Source: Egicoccus halophilus | Lineage (GTDB): Bacteria > Actinomycetota > Nitriliruptoria > Nitriliruptorales > Nitriliruptoraceae | Direction of reading: 5' to 3' | DNA length: 64,000 nt | Assembly (NCBI RefSeq): GCF_004300825.1 | Contig: NZ_CP036250.1 | Coordinates: 992,001-1,056,000, forward strand | Part shown: positions 35,370 through 43,893 of the stretch, one piece after another | Position numbering within the stretch: the first letter of the stretch is position 1 | How the letters are laid out: every line of letters starts with the position of its first letter | Made by a program: the position numbers and the translations under genes | The notes under the pieces: generated by a model | Seen by the model: only the letters and a program-made list of their open reading frames with translations | The model's database searches: none | Told to the model about the DNA's origin: nothing

Positions 35370-35875
35370 GTCGTTACGCCCAAGGCTTCAATCCCTACAC
35401 CGGGCCACTTACGCTGCCGAAGCACGATCGCATGGAGTCGGCCAAGCAGGCGTTCGTCGCTGGCAGCGAGAAAGTGACGGCAGCGAAGCCCTTTCCTCGG
35501 GTCTTCGATCTGTGGTCGACTGCCCTCAAGCTCGCGGTTGCCGAGGAGCTAGACCCGCCCGAAGGCGAGAAGCTGGAGGTACGGCGCTTCCACGACAACA
35601 TCGGTGTTCTCATTAGTGGAGATATTCCGCTGATGGCCTTGATCGCGACGGTCGCAGTGCGCCACGGCTATCGCTACGAGGGCATGCCGTTCGAAGAAGC
35701 CATTCAGATTCTTGATGAACCGTCCGCGCAGATTCAGACCGCCAACCGATACGCGTACGTCGGCGCGACGCGGCTTCTCGAAGTGCTCGAGCGCCAATCG
35801 ACCGCGCCAGGTCCGGCGGTCACGCGGCACTTCCAGAAGCTCGTGCAACCGCGGCTCCTAGCTACAGGGCCTTGA
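35366..35875 (+). CDS. 169-aa protein closing the restriction-like operon
   Basis: The GTG start overlaps the DndD-like stop by four bases. The protein begins YAQGFNPYTGPLTLPKHD and then is mostly helical, with a hydrophobic patch GDIPLMALIATVAVRHGY. No family recognised and no catalytic motif seen. Its strict coupling to the DndD-like gene suggests a subunit of the same complex. Its 3' end overlaps the convergent XRE-protein gene by 14 bp. Confidence 0.62.
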   Translation: MSRYAQGFNPYTGPLTLPKHDRMESAKQAFVAGSEKVTAAKPFPRVFDLWSTALKLAVAEELDPPEGEKLEVRRFHDNIGVLISGDIPLMALIATVAVRHGYRYEGMPFEEAIQILDEPSAQIQTANRYAYVGATRLLEVLERQSTAPGPAVTRHFQKLVQPRLLATGP

Positions 35876-38429
35876 AGATCTCGTCGAGGTCCGGCGGCAG
35901 GCCGGCTTCGCTTGCGTGCGACCGGAGCTCCCGAACAAGCGGGCCGTCGGAGCGTTGCTCGCAGATGGCTATGGCGTCGTCGATGGTTCCTGACTCGTCC
36001 TCGACGCCAAGAGCCCACAGCACGGCGGACAAGGTTGGGTGATCATCGGTCAATCCGCAGAGCAGTGAGGCGAGTTTCATGTGGGACTGCACCCGACCCA
36101 TCAGCTGTTTCGTGACCCGGTGAAAGACAAGCGTGGCGTCGATGTCGACACCGATGAAAACGTAATCGCCCGGCTGACCCCGAGATGCCTTGCGTAGCGC
36201 TCCGACCCGCTGCACGCTGAATCCTGTGCCGTACTTCGTCGGTGCGAGCTCGACGCTCGTGCCGTCAGGAAGGGGCACTGAGGTGAGCGGCTCCGTGCCG
36301 ATGCCGTTCATCTCGAAGAGCTCACGAGGCAACATCACATGCGTGTCGCCGGTGCGCACGGACCACCGCCAGTTCCATCGACCGTCGAGCTTGAAGAGCG
36401 GGGTCGGCAGCACCGGGGCTCCCTTGATGCTCGGCTTCGGCGGCATGTTGCTCTCCCCACTGGTGGCGCCAGCGCTCTCCGTAGACGTCAGCTTGGCTCG
36501 CACCGTCCACTGCTCGCTGGACCGGCGCGCGACACGCAGGTCGAGGTCGAAACTCCTACCCGCGATGACGAGGTGGGTTGCGATGGCACGTACACGGTCG
36601 AAGGGCTCGGGCTCGTTCGAGTAGCGCCGCTCCTCGGGCAGCCACCGGTGAGCGGGAGCGAGACTCAAACGTTCTTCGCCGAGAAGGACGGTCTCCGGCA
36701 GTTCGTTCGTCTCGCTGATCCGAACGCCGGCTCGCGCTGGCTGGCCCGTGTCGGGGTCGGTGAGTACGAAACCGATAGCCCCGCCCATCCTCGTCTCGCG
36801 GTCGAGGAAGAGGTGGTGCCCCTCAACAGTGAGAGCGATAGCGGTGGGCAGCGACGGTCGACTGCTCTCTGGTTGTACCTCCGCATCGTGGGCGGCACCC
36901 GGCGGCTGTTCGGAAACGGTGCTCGGGACGGTGACGTCTGAGCCGATTGCTGCGGTGACCCGAACGGAGCCCTCGTCAGGGCGAAGGGCCTCGAGAGAGC
37001 GCTTCGCCTCGTCGACGAGCGACTGTCGCGGGATGTCGAAGGCGGGCTCCGCGCCCGAAGCTGTGCGGGGAGGGGTCGACAAAGAGGACAAGTTGATCGC
37101 ACGAACCACGCCTCGTCGATGATCGAAGCCGGCGGCGAGAACGTCGTCGCCTCGTGTTGCCGTTGCGTAGGCGTCGAACCGACGCGCGGAGCCGGTACCT
37201 CGCTCGTCTAGGAGGAGCGCGCTGCGATCACTGACCACATCTCGGAGCCCCTCCAGGACACGCCGGGGTTCAGTCGGAGGCCCATCGGCTCTGGCCGGGG
37301 AACCGTGGCCAGTTTGCGGTTCGTCAGCTAGACGAAGCGCTGATAGGGCCACCGCGTAGCGTTGAGCGCCGTGGCGGGTGGCGGCATCGTGCATCAAGCG
37401 GAGGGCAAGGTTCGCGACCAAGGGCATACCGGCGTCGCGACCTACATCGGCCTGCCTTTTGAAGTCGTCGGAAAGCCTCTCGAGTTCTCGATAGAAGCCG
37501 TAGGTGGCGAGGGCCTCGTGCAGGGGAGGATGGCCGGCGACCGCGACCCGCTCAGCCTGAAGTGGAGTGAACCCTTTCGCAAGAGCAGACATCCGCAGCT
37601 CACGGCGCCTGACCGAGTGGGCGTCCGAACCGTCGAACCAGTCGACACCGCGGACTTGATCCTCGCCACGGGACAGGTCGGCTTCCGTTTGAAAAACAGG
37701 GTCGGCGTCCTCGACCGGTGAAGCCGGAACCGCTGTAGCGGAAGCCTCACCAATGCGAAAGCGTCGGGCCTTGCAGGCCGCAGCCGAGATGCTGGTCAGA
37801 TCCTCTGCGTAGCCAAGTGCGGTCTGCTGAACCGTACTGTCAAGCACCGGAGCAGCCTCGATGACCGCCTGCATAGAGACGCCGTACAACGACGCCATGG
37901 CCTCGGCCAGCTCATGAGTGAGAGGTTTGGTGCCCCGCTCGAGCATCGACACGGTCGCCTGTGCTGCGAGGCCGAGGCGCTTGGCAACCGCCTCTTGGGA
38001 GAACCCCGCGTCAACGCGTAGCTGGCCTAGCGGTGTGGAAGCTGATAGACGCTTCCCTGCGCTGGCGTGGGAAAGGGCTAGATGCACCGGCTCAGGGGAA
38101 CGCGACGGTGTCTGCTCGACCGCGTCCGCGGACTCCGACGTTGAGGTGCTCGTCTGCAGTGAGTCGAGAGATGCCGGCGCCCGAGTCGGCGTCGGGGGCA
38201 GGGCCGGCTTCGCCACTACCGGGGGAGGCGGCATCCAAGAGATGTCCGTCGCGGTGAAGGGTTGCGGCGCGGCCCCGTGCTCGTTGGCCTGCTCCGGAAC
38301 CCGACGGGTCGGCACCTCGAGCTTTGAGGCGGGAGGCGGGATGGGACCTGCGGCAGAACGATTCGACGACCGTCCTGGCTTCGGAGATATGATCCGACGC
38401 CACGTTCGCTTGCCTCGCCCCGCTGACAT
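35862..38429 (-). CDS. 855-aa XRE-domain protein, unknown
   Basis: The N-terminal ~120 residues are Pro/Ser/Ala-rich and probably disordered. An XRE/Cro-type HTH follows at about 133-190 (LGQLRVDAGFSQEAVAKRLG ... TVSMLERGTKPLTHE). The remaining ~650 residues contain an Arg/Glu-rich helical part and a C-terminal domain with RWNWRWSVRTGDTHVMLPRE and GDYVFIGVDIDATLVFHRV, not recognised. The start ATG has a GGGGGAA site. It converges on and slightly overlaps the operon opposite. It is far larger than a plain repressor, so it may be a sensor-regulator or an effector of the defence locus. Confidence 0.65.
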   Translation of the reverse strand: MSAGRGKRTWRRIISPKPGRSSNRSAAGPIPPPASKLEVPTRRVPEQANEHGAAPQPFTATDISWMPPPPVVAKPALPPTPTRAPASLDSLQTSTSTSESADAVEQTPSRSPEPVHLALSHASAGKRLSASTPLGQLRVDAGFSQEAVAKRLGLAAQATVSMLERGTKPLTHELAEAMASLYGVSMQAVIEAAPVLDSTVQQTALGYAEDLTSISAAACKARRFRIGEASATAVPASPVEDADPVFQTEADLSRGEDQVRGVDWFDGSDAHSVRRRELRMSALAKGFTPLQAERVAVAGHPPLHEALATYGFYRELERLSDDFKRQADVGRDAGMPLVANLALRLMHDAATRHGAQRYAVALSALRLADEPQTGHGSPARADGPPTEPRRVLEGLRDVVSDRSALLLDERGTGSARRFDAYATATRGDDVLAAGFDHRRGVVRAINLSSLSTPPRTASGAEPAFDIPRQSLVDEAKRSLEALRPDEGSVRVTAAIGSDVTVPSTVSEQPPGAAHDAEVQPESSRPSLPTAIALTVEGHHLFLDRETRMGGAIGFVLTDPDTGQPARAGVRISETNELPETVLLGEERLSLAPAHRWLPEERRYSNEPEPFDRVRAIATHLVIAGRSFDLDLRVARRSSEQWTVRAKLTSTESAGATSGESNMPPKPSIKGAPVLPTPLFKLDGRWNWRWSVRTGDTHVMLPRELFEMNGIGTEPLTSVPLPDGTSVELAPTKYGTGFSVQRVGALRKASRGQPGDYVFIGVDIDATLVFHRVTKQLMGRVQSHMKLASLLCGLTDDHPTLSAVLWALGVEDESGTIDDAIAICEQRSDGPLVRELRSHASEAGLPPDLDEIFKAL

Positions 38430-38686
38430 GATTCCCCCACGCCGTCCACTTGCGAAATTTCCGCGATCTCCAGAAGCCGTTAGCCTCGTCCCGGGGAGCC
38501 GAACGCATTCGTAAGCACCGTGCCGCCTTCAGCTTCCCAGGGAAGCTGCCGTTGCGCCCCTCCGGGTTCACTGGCAGAGCCCAACCGAATTTACCTGGAG
38601 TCGGTGGCATGCTGCAGACCAGCGAAGATGCCTGAAGAAGCGTCGGCGGGACTGCCCAGACTTTGGTTGACGGCGGTTGTGCGGGG

Positions 38687-38839
38687 TCATGCTGCTTGAG
38701 CGAGGTCAGTGTTGCCGATGAGGGCTTCGAACCCGACCGGGGTGAGACGGCCGAGTGCGCGTTGCCGGCGGCGACGGTGGTAGGTGCGCTCGATCCAGGT
38801 GATGATCGCGAGGCGCACTTCGAACCGACGGGCAGTCAC
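38687..38839 (-). pseudogene. C-terminal remnant of an IS3-family transposase
   Basis: Fifty codons read AIITWIERTYHRRRRQRALG and RLTPVGFEALIG before the stop at 38687, the typical end of IS3/IS150-type OrfB (integrase-core tail). The catalytic part is missing. Nearby bases 38640-38690 probably include the element's right end. The remnant lies between the phosphorothioation island and chromosomal metabolism genes. Confidence 0.8.
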
Positions 38840-38938
38840 GCTAGTCGGCGATCACCGTGAAACCTCCACCCGCCGTCGGGAGCGGGCAGGTAGGCAGACA
38901 CGGAGCCGGCGAGGCGCCGCCGCCGGCGTGTCGGCGGG

Positions 38939-40057
38939 TCAGTCGGTCGCGAGCTGTTGCGCGAGGGCGGCGGCGGCGTCGATGACCTCCGCCTGGTGTG
39001 GTTGCAGTTCCTGGCCGGCGAAGCCGCTGAAGATCGGGTCGAAGGGATCCTCGATGCCGGTCTGGTGTCCGGAGAGGGCCTCGAGCACGGCGAGCCCGCA
39101 GAAGGGGACGTAGGCGGGGCTGTAGCCGCCCTCGTGCGTCATCATCAGCCTGCCGTCGCACAGCCGGTTCGCGGCGTCCATCAGCAGCTCGGTGAGCTGG
39201 CGGTAGCCGTTGGCGGTCATCATCTGCCGCGCCAACGGATCCGCAGCCGACGCGTCGAACCCGGAGGCGACGAGGACGATCTCGGGGCCGAACGCGTCCA
39301 GGGCGGGGACCACCACCCGGGTGAAGACGTCGAGGTAGGCGCCGACGCCGGATCCTGCCGGCAGCGGCACGTTGATGGCGGTGCCCGCCGCCGCCCCGGC
39401 TCCCTGCTCGTCCAGCGCACCGGAGTCGGGCGGGAAGACGTTGTCCTGGTGCACCGAGATGGTCAGGACCTCGGGGTCCTCCCAGAAGGTCGCCTGCGTG
39501 CCGTTGCCGTGGTGCACGTCCCAGTCGACCACGGCGATCCGTGACGCCTGGCCGGTCGCCTGCAGGTGACGGGCCGCGACGGCGAGGTTCGAGAAGATGC
39601 AGAAGCCCATGCCGGTCTCGGGCGTCGCGTGGTGGCCCGGTGGCCGGATGAGCGCGTAGGCGTTGGTGACCTGGCCGGACATCACCGCTTCGGCCGCGAC
39701 GATCGCGCCACCGGCCGCGAGCGCGGCGATCTCGAACCCGCCGTGGCCGAAGGGGCTCAGCCCGTCGCCGGCGTCGCCGCCCTTGGGCAGCGCGCTCTCC
39801 TCGCGGATGCGCTGGACGTGTGCCGCGCGGTGCACCCGCTGCAGCTCCTCGTCGGTCGCCGGCCGTGGCGCCAGCGGCACGAGGTGCTCCAGGAGCCCGC
39901 TCGCGCCGACGAGGGAGTTCATCCGCGTCTTGGTCTCGGCGTTCTCGAAGTGCTGCAGCGGCTGCAGCCCCGCCGCCGGGTTCGAGCCGAACAGGCCCGT
40001 GTTCGTGCCGGTGTCGTGCCAGCCGAACAGCTCGTGCCACAGGTACCCGGTCGCCAT
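38939..40057 (-). CDS. Histone deacetylase-like amidohydrolase (class II)
   Basis: A 372-residue zinc amidohydrolase of the HDAC / acetylpolyamine amidohydrolase / acetoin-utilisation superfamily. Seen: RPPGHHATPETGMGFCIFSN (catalytic His pair), DWDVHHGNGTQATFW (zinc ligands Asp and His), the later zinc Asp in ASGFDASAADPL, and EGGYSP near the end. The start ATG follows GGAGGAG. Bacterial members deacetylate polyamines or other small amides. It lies downstream of the monooxygenase gene on the same strand with a 76-bp gap, so it is probably co-transcribed, but its place in that pathway is unclear. Confidence 0.9.
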   Translation of the reverse strand: MATGYLWHELFGWHDTGTNTGLFGSNPAAGLQPLQHFENAETKTRMNSLVGASGLLEHLVPLAPRPATDEELQRVHRAAHVQRIREESALPKGGDAGDGLSPFGHGGFEIAALAAGGAIVAAEAVMSGQVTNAYALIRPPGHHATPETGMGFCIFSNLAVAARHLQATGQASRIAVVDWDVHHGNGTQATFWEDPEVLTISVHQDNVFPPDSGALDEQGAGAAAGTAINVPLPAGSGVGAYLDVFTRVVVPALDAFGPEIVLVASGFDASAADPLARQMMTANGYRQLTELLMDAANRLCDGRLMMTHEGGYSPAYVPFCGLAVLEALSGHQTGIEDPFDPIFSGFAGQELQPHQAEVIDAAAALAQQLATD

Positions 40058-40133
40058 GCCCGCTCCTCCCGAACCGTGTGCATGCACGCAAGCACAGCGC
40101 CGATGGCGCCGCCAGTGCGCCGGGCTTCTTCGG

Positions 40134-41774
40134 TCACGTCGACGGCGCGGCGAGGATCGACGACAGGACGGTGCGCAGCTTCTCGGCCGGTGCCGGGTCG
40201 CCGTTGCTGCTGCGCCAGGCGACGTGGCCGTCGGGTCGCACCAGCACGGCGCCCGTCGCCTCGATCCCGTACGTCGACAGGAAGTCGTCGTCGACGTCGA
40301 CCAGCTCGGCGTCGGCGCCGACACAGGCGGCGATCAGCGGCAGGTCGGTGCGGTCCGCGTGGGCCTTCGCCGCATCGCGCCACGGACCCCCCTGCGGCCC
40401 TGCCAGCAGCACGAAGCGGGCGTGCAGCAGGTCGATGGTGGAGAAGCGGACGCCGTCGTGTTCCAACCACAGGTGCGGCGCCCGGTGCCCCGGACGGCCG
40501 GTCGGGACGTAGCGGGTCTGCCCGACCGGTGGCGGTTCCGTGCCGTCGGGCACCACCGCCTCGGAGACGTACGACGCGCCGAGGTCCGCGCCGTCCTGGC
40601 GCACGTGGGCGTTCTCGTCCTTGATCGCCGCCGCGAGCCCTTCCTCGTCACCGGTCAACGCCGAACCCACGATGCGGCGCAGCGTCTCGCCGTTGCCGAC
40701 ACACCAGTCGGCGTTCTGGCGTGCGACCGGGATCCGTTCGGTCCCGTAGGTGTCGAGCAGCGACTCGCCGGCCCGTCCCCGCAGCACGAGCGCGAGCTTC
40801 CACGCCAGGTTGTGGGCGTCCTGGATGCCGGTGTTCATGCCGAGCCCGCCGGTGTGCGGCAGCAGGTGTGCCGCGTCCCCCGCCAGCAGCACCCGCCCGT
40901 CGCGGTAGCGCGGCGCCACCTGCGAGCTCACCCGCCACACGGCCGTGTTGATCACCTCCAGGTCCAACCCGGGAGTGCCGGACGCCGCCTCGACCAGCGC
41001 GGCCGCCTCCTCGTCGCTCGGCGTCTGCGGCCGGACCTCGGTCGGCGGGAGCACCACGAACGCCATCCAGCGGTCGACCCGGTCCACGAGCGAGAACGCG
41101 ACGATCCGCCCGGGGGCGATGCAGAAGATGCCGACCCCCGGTCGGCGCAGGTAGGCCTCCCACAGGCGGGGATCCGCGCTGCGCCAGTAGACCCCCATCC
41201 AGTAGCTGAGCAGCGGGATGCCCTCGAGCTCGATGCCCAGGCTCGAACGCACCGTGCTGGCGGGGCCGTCGGCCCCGACCAGGTAGTCGGCGCGGATCTC
41301 GTGCTCCTCGCCGTCGTCGAGGTCACGCACCCGTGCGGTGACCCCGTTCGCGTCGTGCGAGAAGTCGAGCAGCTCGGTCCGGAACCGTACGTCGGCGCAC
41401 TCGCGGGCACGCAGACGCAGTTCGTCCTCGATGACGTACTGCGGGACCAGCATCCGGGGCGTCGGCGTCGGCGCGTCGCTGCCGTCGTTGGTCTCGGTGC
41501 GGCCGTACTCGCGACCGACCAGCGTCTCCTCGCGGAAGGCGAACGCCGAGTCCTCGCGGGGGAGTGCCGCCCGCTGCATCGCGGGCTGCAACCCCCACTG
41601 GCGCAGCAGCTCGGTGGTGCGCAGGTTCAGCCCGCGCGCTCGCGGATGGTCGCTGGTCTCGCGGCGTCGGTCGATGGCGATGCACGAGATGCCCGACCGG
41701 CCGAGCAGCAGCGCGGACGACAGCCCGACCGCTCCTGCGCCGACCACCAACACCTGCGTGTGTTCCGTCCGCAT
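40134..41774 (-). CDS. FAD-dependent aromatic monooxygenase (PheA/TfdB type)
   Basis: A class A flavoprotein hydroxylase, 546 residues. FAD-binding GXGXXG is VLVVGAGAVGLSSALLLG at the N-terminus, the DG motif is YLVGADGPASTVRSSLG, and the GD motif is RVLLAGDAAHLLPHTGGLG. The C-terminal thioredoxin-like domain (about 400-546) is typical of phenol/resorcinol-type hydroxylases. It would hydroxylate an aromatic or polyketide-like substrate using NAD(P)H and oxygen. A TetR-type operator candidate lies just upstream of its start, tying it to the nearby regulator. Confidence 0.88.
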   Translation of the reverse strand: MRTEHTQVLVVGAGAVGLSSALLLGRSGISCIAIDRRRETSDHPRARGLNLRTTELLRQWGLQPAMQRAALPREDSAFAFREETLVGREYGRTETNDGSDAPTPTPRMLVPQYVIEDELRLRARECADVRFRTELLDFSHDANGVTARVRDLDDGEEHEIRADYLVGADGPASTVRSSLGIELEGIPLLSYWMGVYWRSADPRLWEAYLRRPGVGIFCIAPGRIVAFSLVDRVDRWMAFVVLPPTEVRPQTPSDEEAAALVEAASGTPGLDLEVINTAVWRVSSQVAPRYRDGRVLLAGDAAHLLPHTGGLGMNTGIQDAHNLAWKLALVLRGRAGESLLDTYGTERIPVARQNADWCVGNGETLRRIVGSALTGDEEGLAAAIKDENAHVRQDGADLGASYVSEAVVPDGTEPPPVGQTRYVPTGRPGHRAPHLWLEHDGVRFSTIDLLHARFVLLAGPQGGPWRDAAKAHADRTDLPLIAACVGADAELVDVDDDFLSTYGIEATGAVLVRPDGHVAWRSSNGDPAPAEKLRTVLSSILAAPST

Positions 41775-41785
41775 CCCGCACTCCC

Positions 41786-41834
41786 TTGGTCAGTGAACAA
41801 GCTCCCGAACGGAGTATCCTTGGTCACCGACCAA
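41786..41834. promoter_or_regulatory. Two TTGGTC-type operator candidates
   Basis: TTGGTCACCGACCAA (41820-41834) is a perfect 6-3-6 inverted repeat. TTGGTCAGTGAACAA (41786-41800) is a looser copy 34 bp away. Both lie in the promoter region of the monooxygenase gene. A related site is found before the TetR gene at 42384. Confidence 0.6.
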
Positions 41835-41870
41835 TTGCAAGGGGTGTGGTGTCCCGCGGCGGAGGGCGGA

Positions 41871-41942
41871 CGACGGCGAGGTGTCAGCGCGCGACGGCGA
41901 GGTGTCAGCGCTCGACGGCGAGGTGTCAGCGCGCGACGGCGA
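41871..41942. repeat. Tandem 21-bp repeat over the ridA stop codon
   Basis: The unit CGACGGCGAGGTGTCAGCGCG occurs three times (41871, 41892 with one change, 41913) plus nine bases of a fourth. Because the unit is 21 bp and contains TCA, each copy repeats an in-frame TGA stop for the leftward ridA gene. Confidence 0.85.
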
Positions 41943-42327
41943 CCACGAGGTCGACCTCGATCACGAACTCGGGGGCGAACAGGGCCGCGACACCGAGGTA
42001 GGTGCTCGCCGGTGGCGTCGCGTCGCCCGACCCGCGCAGGGCGCCGAGGATGGCGGGCAGCCGTTCGGGTCGGTGGTCCACCACGTAGATCGTCTCCTTG
42101 ACGATGTCGGCGTCGGTGGCGCCGATCGACGCCAGGCAGGCCTCGACGTTGCGGCGCACCTGCGCCGCCTGGGCGACGTGGTCACCCGGTGCGACCGGGT
42201 CGCCGTGCTCGTCCCACGCGACCTGGCCCGACAGGTGGACCAGCGTGCGCTCGTCCACGGCCACCACCTGGGTGATCAGCTGCGGCTGCGCGTGCACGCC
42301 GGCGGGGTTCAGGTGTCGGATGCTCAT
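41926..42327 (-). CDS. RidA (YjgF/UK114) family protein
   Basis: A 133-residue RidA-fold protein, probably a homotrimeric enamine/imine deaminase or a pathway-specific member. Conserved elements: LVHLSGQVAWDEHG, the QAAQVRRNVEACLASIGA helix, the Arg-less IVKETIYVVDHRPE strand, and FVIEVDLVVAV at the end. The catalytic Arg of housekeeping RidA (usually R105 before the last strands) is not evident, so a specialised Rid role in the degradative cluster is likelier. The start ATG follows AGGAGGA. It lies head-to-head with the TetR gene. Confidence 0.85.
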   Translation of the reverse strand: MSIRHLNPAGVHAQPQLITQVVAVDERTLVHLSGQVAWDEHGDPVAPGDHVAQAAQVRRNVEACLASIGATDADIVKETIYVVDHRPERLPAILGALRGSGDATPPASTYLGVAALFAPEFVIEVDLVVAVAR

Positions 42328-42383
42328 GCGTCTTCCTCCTCTGGTGGGTACGGCCCGTGACGACCGGTCGGCGGGAACTAGGG

Positions 42384-42398
42384 TTGGTCGGTGACCGG
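42384..42398. promoter_or_regulatory. TetR-gene operator candidate
   Basis: TTGGTCGGTGACCGG contains GGTC-GGT-GACC, the same inverted repeat as the perfect site at 41820-41834. It lies 16 bases before the TetR start, where it would allow autorepression and control of divergent ridA. Confidence 0.5.
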
Positions 42399-42413
42399 AT
42401 CGCGAGGGCAGCC

Positions 42414-43052
42414 GTGCCGCAGACCACACGCGAGAGCGAGATCGTCGCCGCCGCCCTCGAGCTGCTGGACGCGCAGGGGGTCGAGGGGGTCACGCTCCGG
42501 GCGGTCGCGCGACGGCTCGGCGTGCACCTCAACACGGTGTCCTGGCACGTCAAGACCAAGCACCGGCTGCTGCAGCTGACGGCCGACGGTGCGCTCGCCG
42601 AGGTGTCCCTCGACGACCTGCCGTCGGACTGGGACGGGCGTCTGCGGGTCCTGCTGGGTCGCTACCGGGCCGCCCTGCTCGCGCACCGGGACGGGGCGCG
42701 GCTGATGGCCGGGACGTACGCGGCCGAACCGCACACGTTGCGGCTGGCCGAGGCGGTCGTCGGCACGCTGCTCGAGGCGGGCCTCGGCGAGCGGGAGGCG
42801 GCCTGGTCCTGCTGGACGCTCATCTACTTCACCCTCGGTCTGACCCAGGAGGAGCAGGACGCGCCGGCGGCGGGCGGCGCCGAACTCGACGACGCCCTGT
42901 CCCCGGCGGACCATCCCGCCCTGCACCGGGTGCTGCCGCACCTGGCCGTCGGGTCGTTCGCGGAGCGCTACGAGTTCGGCCTGGACCTGGTGATCGCCTC
43001 GCTCCGCCGGCGCGTGCCGTCCGCCGACCGGGCCGGACCCCACGCCGGGTGA
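42414..43052 (+). CDS. TetR-family regulator with TetR_C domain
   Basis: A 212-residue TetR/AcrR-type repressor. The N-terminal HTH reads ESEIVAAALELLDAQGVEGV with recognition helix LGVHLNTVSWHVKTKHRLL. The C-terminal ligand domain resembles that of tetracycline-type repressors (AAWSCWTLIYFTLGLTQEEQ). The GTG at 42414 is preceded by GAGGG; an upstream GTG at 42357 is less likely. Inverted repeats of the same sequence near its own start and near the monooxygenase start suggest it controls this catabolic cluster in response to an aromatic ligand. Confidence 0.87.
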   Translation: MPQTTRESEIVAAALELLDAQGVEGVTLRAVARRLGVHLNTVSWHVKTKHRLLQLTADGALAEVSLDDLPSDWDGRLRVLLGRYRAALLAHRDGARLMAGTYAAEPHTLRLAEAVVGTLLEAGLGEREAAWSCWTLIYFTLGLTQEEQDAPAAGGAELDDALSPADHPALHRVLPHLAVGSFAERYEFGLDLVIASLRRRVPSADRAGPHAG

Positions 43053-43135
43053 AACCGCACCGTCCGGACCAGCGCTGACCGGGCGGGCGCGGTGCAGCGG
43101 TGCGACGCCCCGGCCGCCGCCGTCGCAAGGCCGGT

Positions 43136-43858
43136 TCACGCCGGAGCGGCGGCGGGCTCCTGCACCGCGGTCGACAGCGCCTGCGCGACCAGGTCCGGAT
43201 GGGTCACCAACGCCATGTGCCCGGCGTCGATGGTCGTCACCTCGAAACCGTCCGCGGCGACGGCCGCGGCCGTGTCCGCGAAGAACGGCGCCGCCGTGCA
43301 GTGCAGGTAGGAGCGGCGGATGCCCGACGCCGCGTCCGGCGCGGACACGGCGGACGGTTCCTCGTGGGTCCGCAGCGGCAGCGGCGTCGACCGGCGCGCG
43401 AGCAGCTCGAGCGCGTCCGGGTCCTCGACGCCCAGGGCCGCGAAGTCGAGCGGGGCGACCAGCCACGGGCGCTCCGGTAGCGCGGCTGCGGCGAACGCGT
43501 CGCGCAACCACGGCTGCAGGTCGAACGCCGACTGCCCGGCCTCGGGAACGAAGGCGTCCAGGTAGACCACCTGGCGGATGCGCTCCGGGCGTGCGGCGGC
43601 GGCACCGGTCACCACCATGCCGCCGTAGCTGTGCCCGACGAGCACGACGTCGGCGGCGTCGGTCCGGTCGAGCAGGTCCACGAGGTCCTCGACGTGGTCG
43701 GTGAGGCCGGTCCCGGGAGTGGCGAGATGGTGACGTTCCCCGAGACCGGGCAGCGTCGGCGTCTCGACCCGGTGGCCGGCCGCCTCCAGCCGCTGCCGGA
43801 CGGGTTGCCAGATCCACCCGCCGCCCCACGAACCTGCAACCAGCACGAAGTGCGTCAT
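43136..43858 (-). CDS. Alpha/beta hydrolase (esterase-like)
   Basis: A 240-residue alpha/beta-hydrolase. Nucleophile elbow VLVGHSYGGMVVTG (Ser), an N-terminal oxyanion region VLVAGSWGGGWIW, and the catalytic His in DAGHMALVTHPD. It resembles the salicylate-esterase/hydroxynitrile-lyase-like group (AB_hydrolase_6). In this neighbourhood it could open a ring-cleavage product or release an aromatic acid. The ATG start is clear. It converges with the TetR gene. Confidence 0.87.
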   Translation of the reverse strand: MTHFVLVAGSWGGGWIWQPVRQRLEAAGHRVETPTLPGLGERHHLATPGTGLTDHVEDLVDLLDRTDAADVVLVGHSYGGMVVTGAAAARPERIRQVVYLDAFVPEAGQSAFDLQPWLRDAFAAAALPERPWLVAPLDFAALGVEDPDALELLARRSTPLPLRTHEEPSAVSAPDAASGIRRSYLHCTAAPFFADTAAAVAADGFEVTTIDAGHMALVTHPDLVAQALSTAVQEPAAAPA

Positions 43859-43893
43859 GTTCGGTCTCCCAGCCGCAGGCATGCGGCGCCAGC

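Noticed and set aside
14114-38839. The two IS3 fragments (orfA at 14.2 kb, transposase tail at 38.7 kb) as halves of one element flanking the island
   Set aside because: They are on opposite strands and their sequences fit different IS3 subgroups (IS407-like versus IS3/IS150-like), so they are separate remnants.
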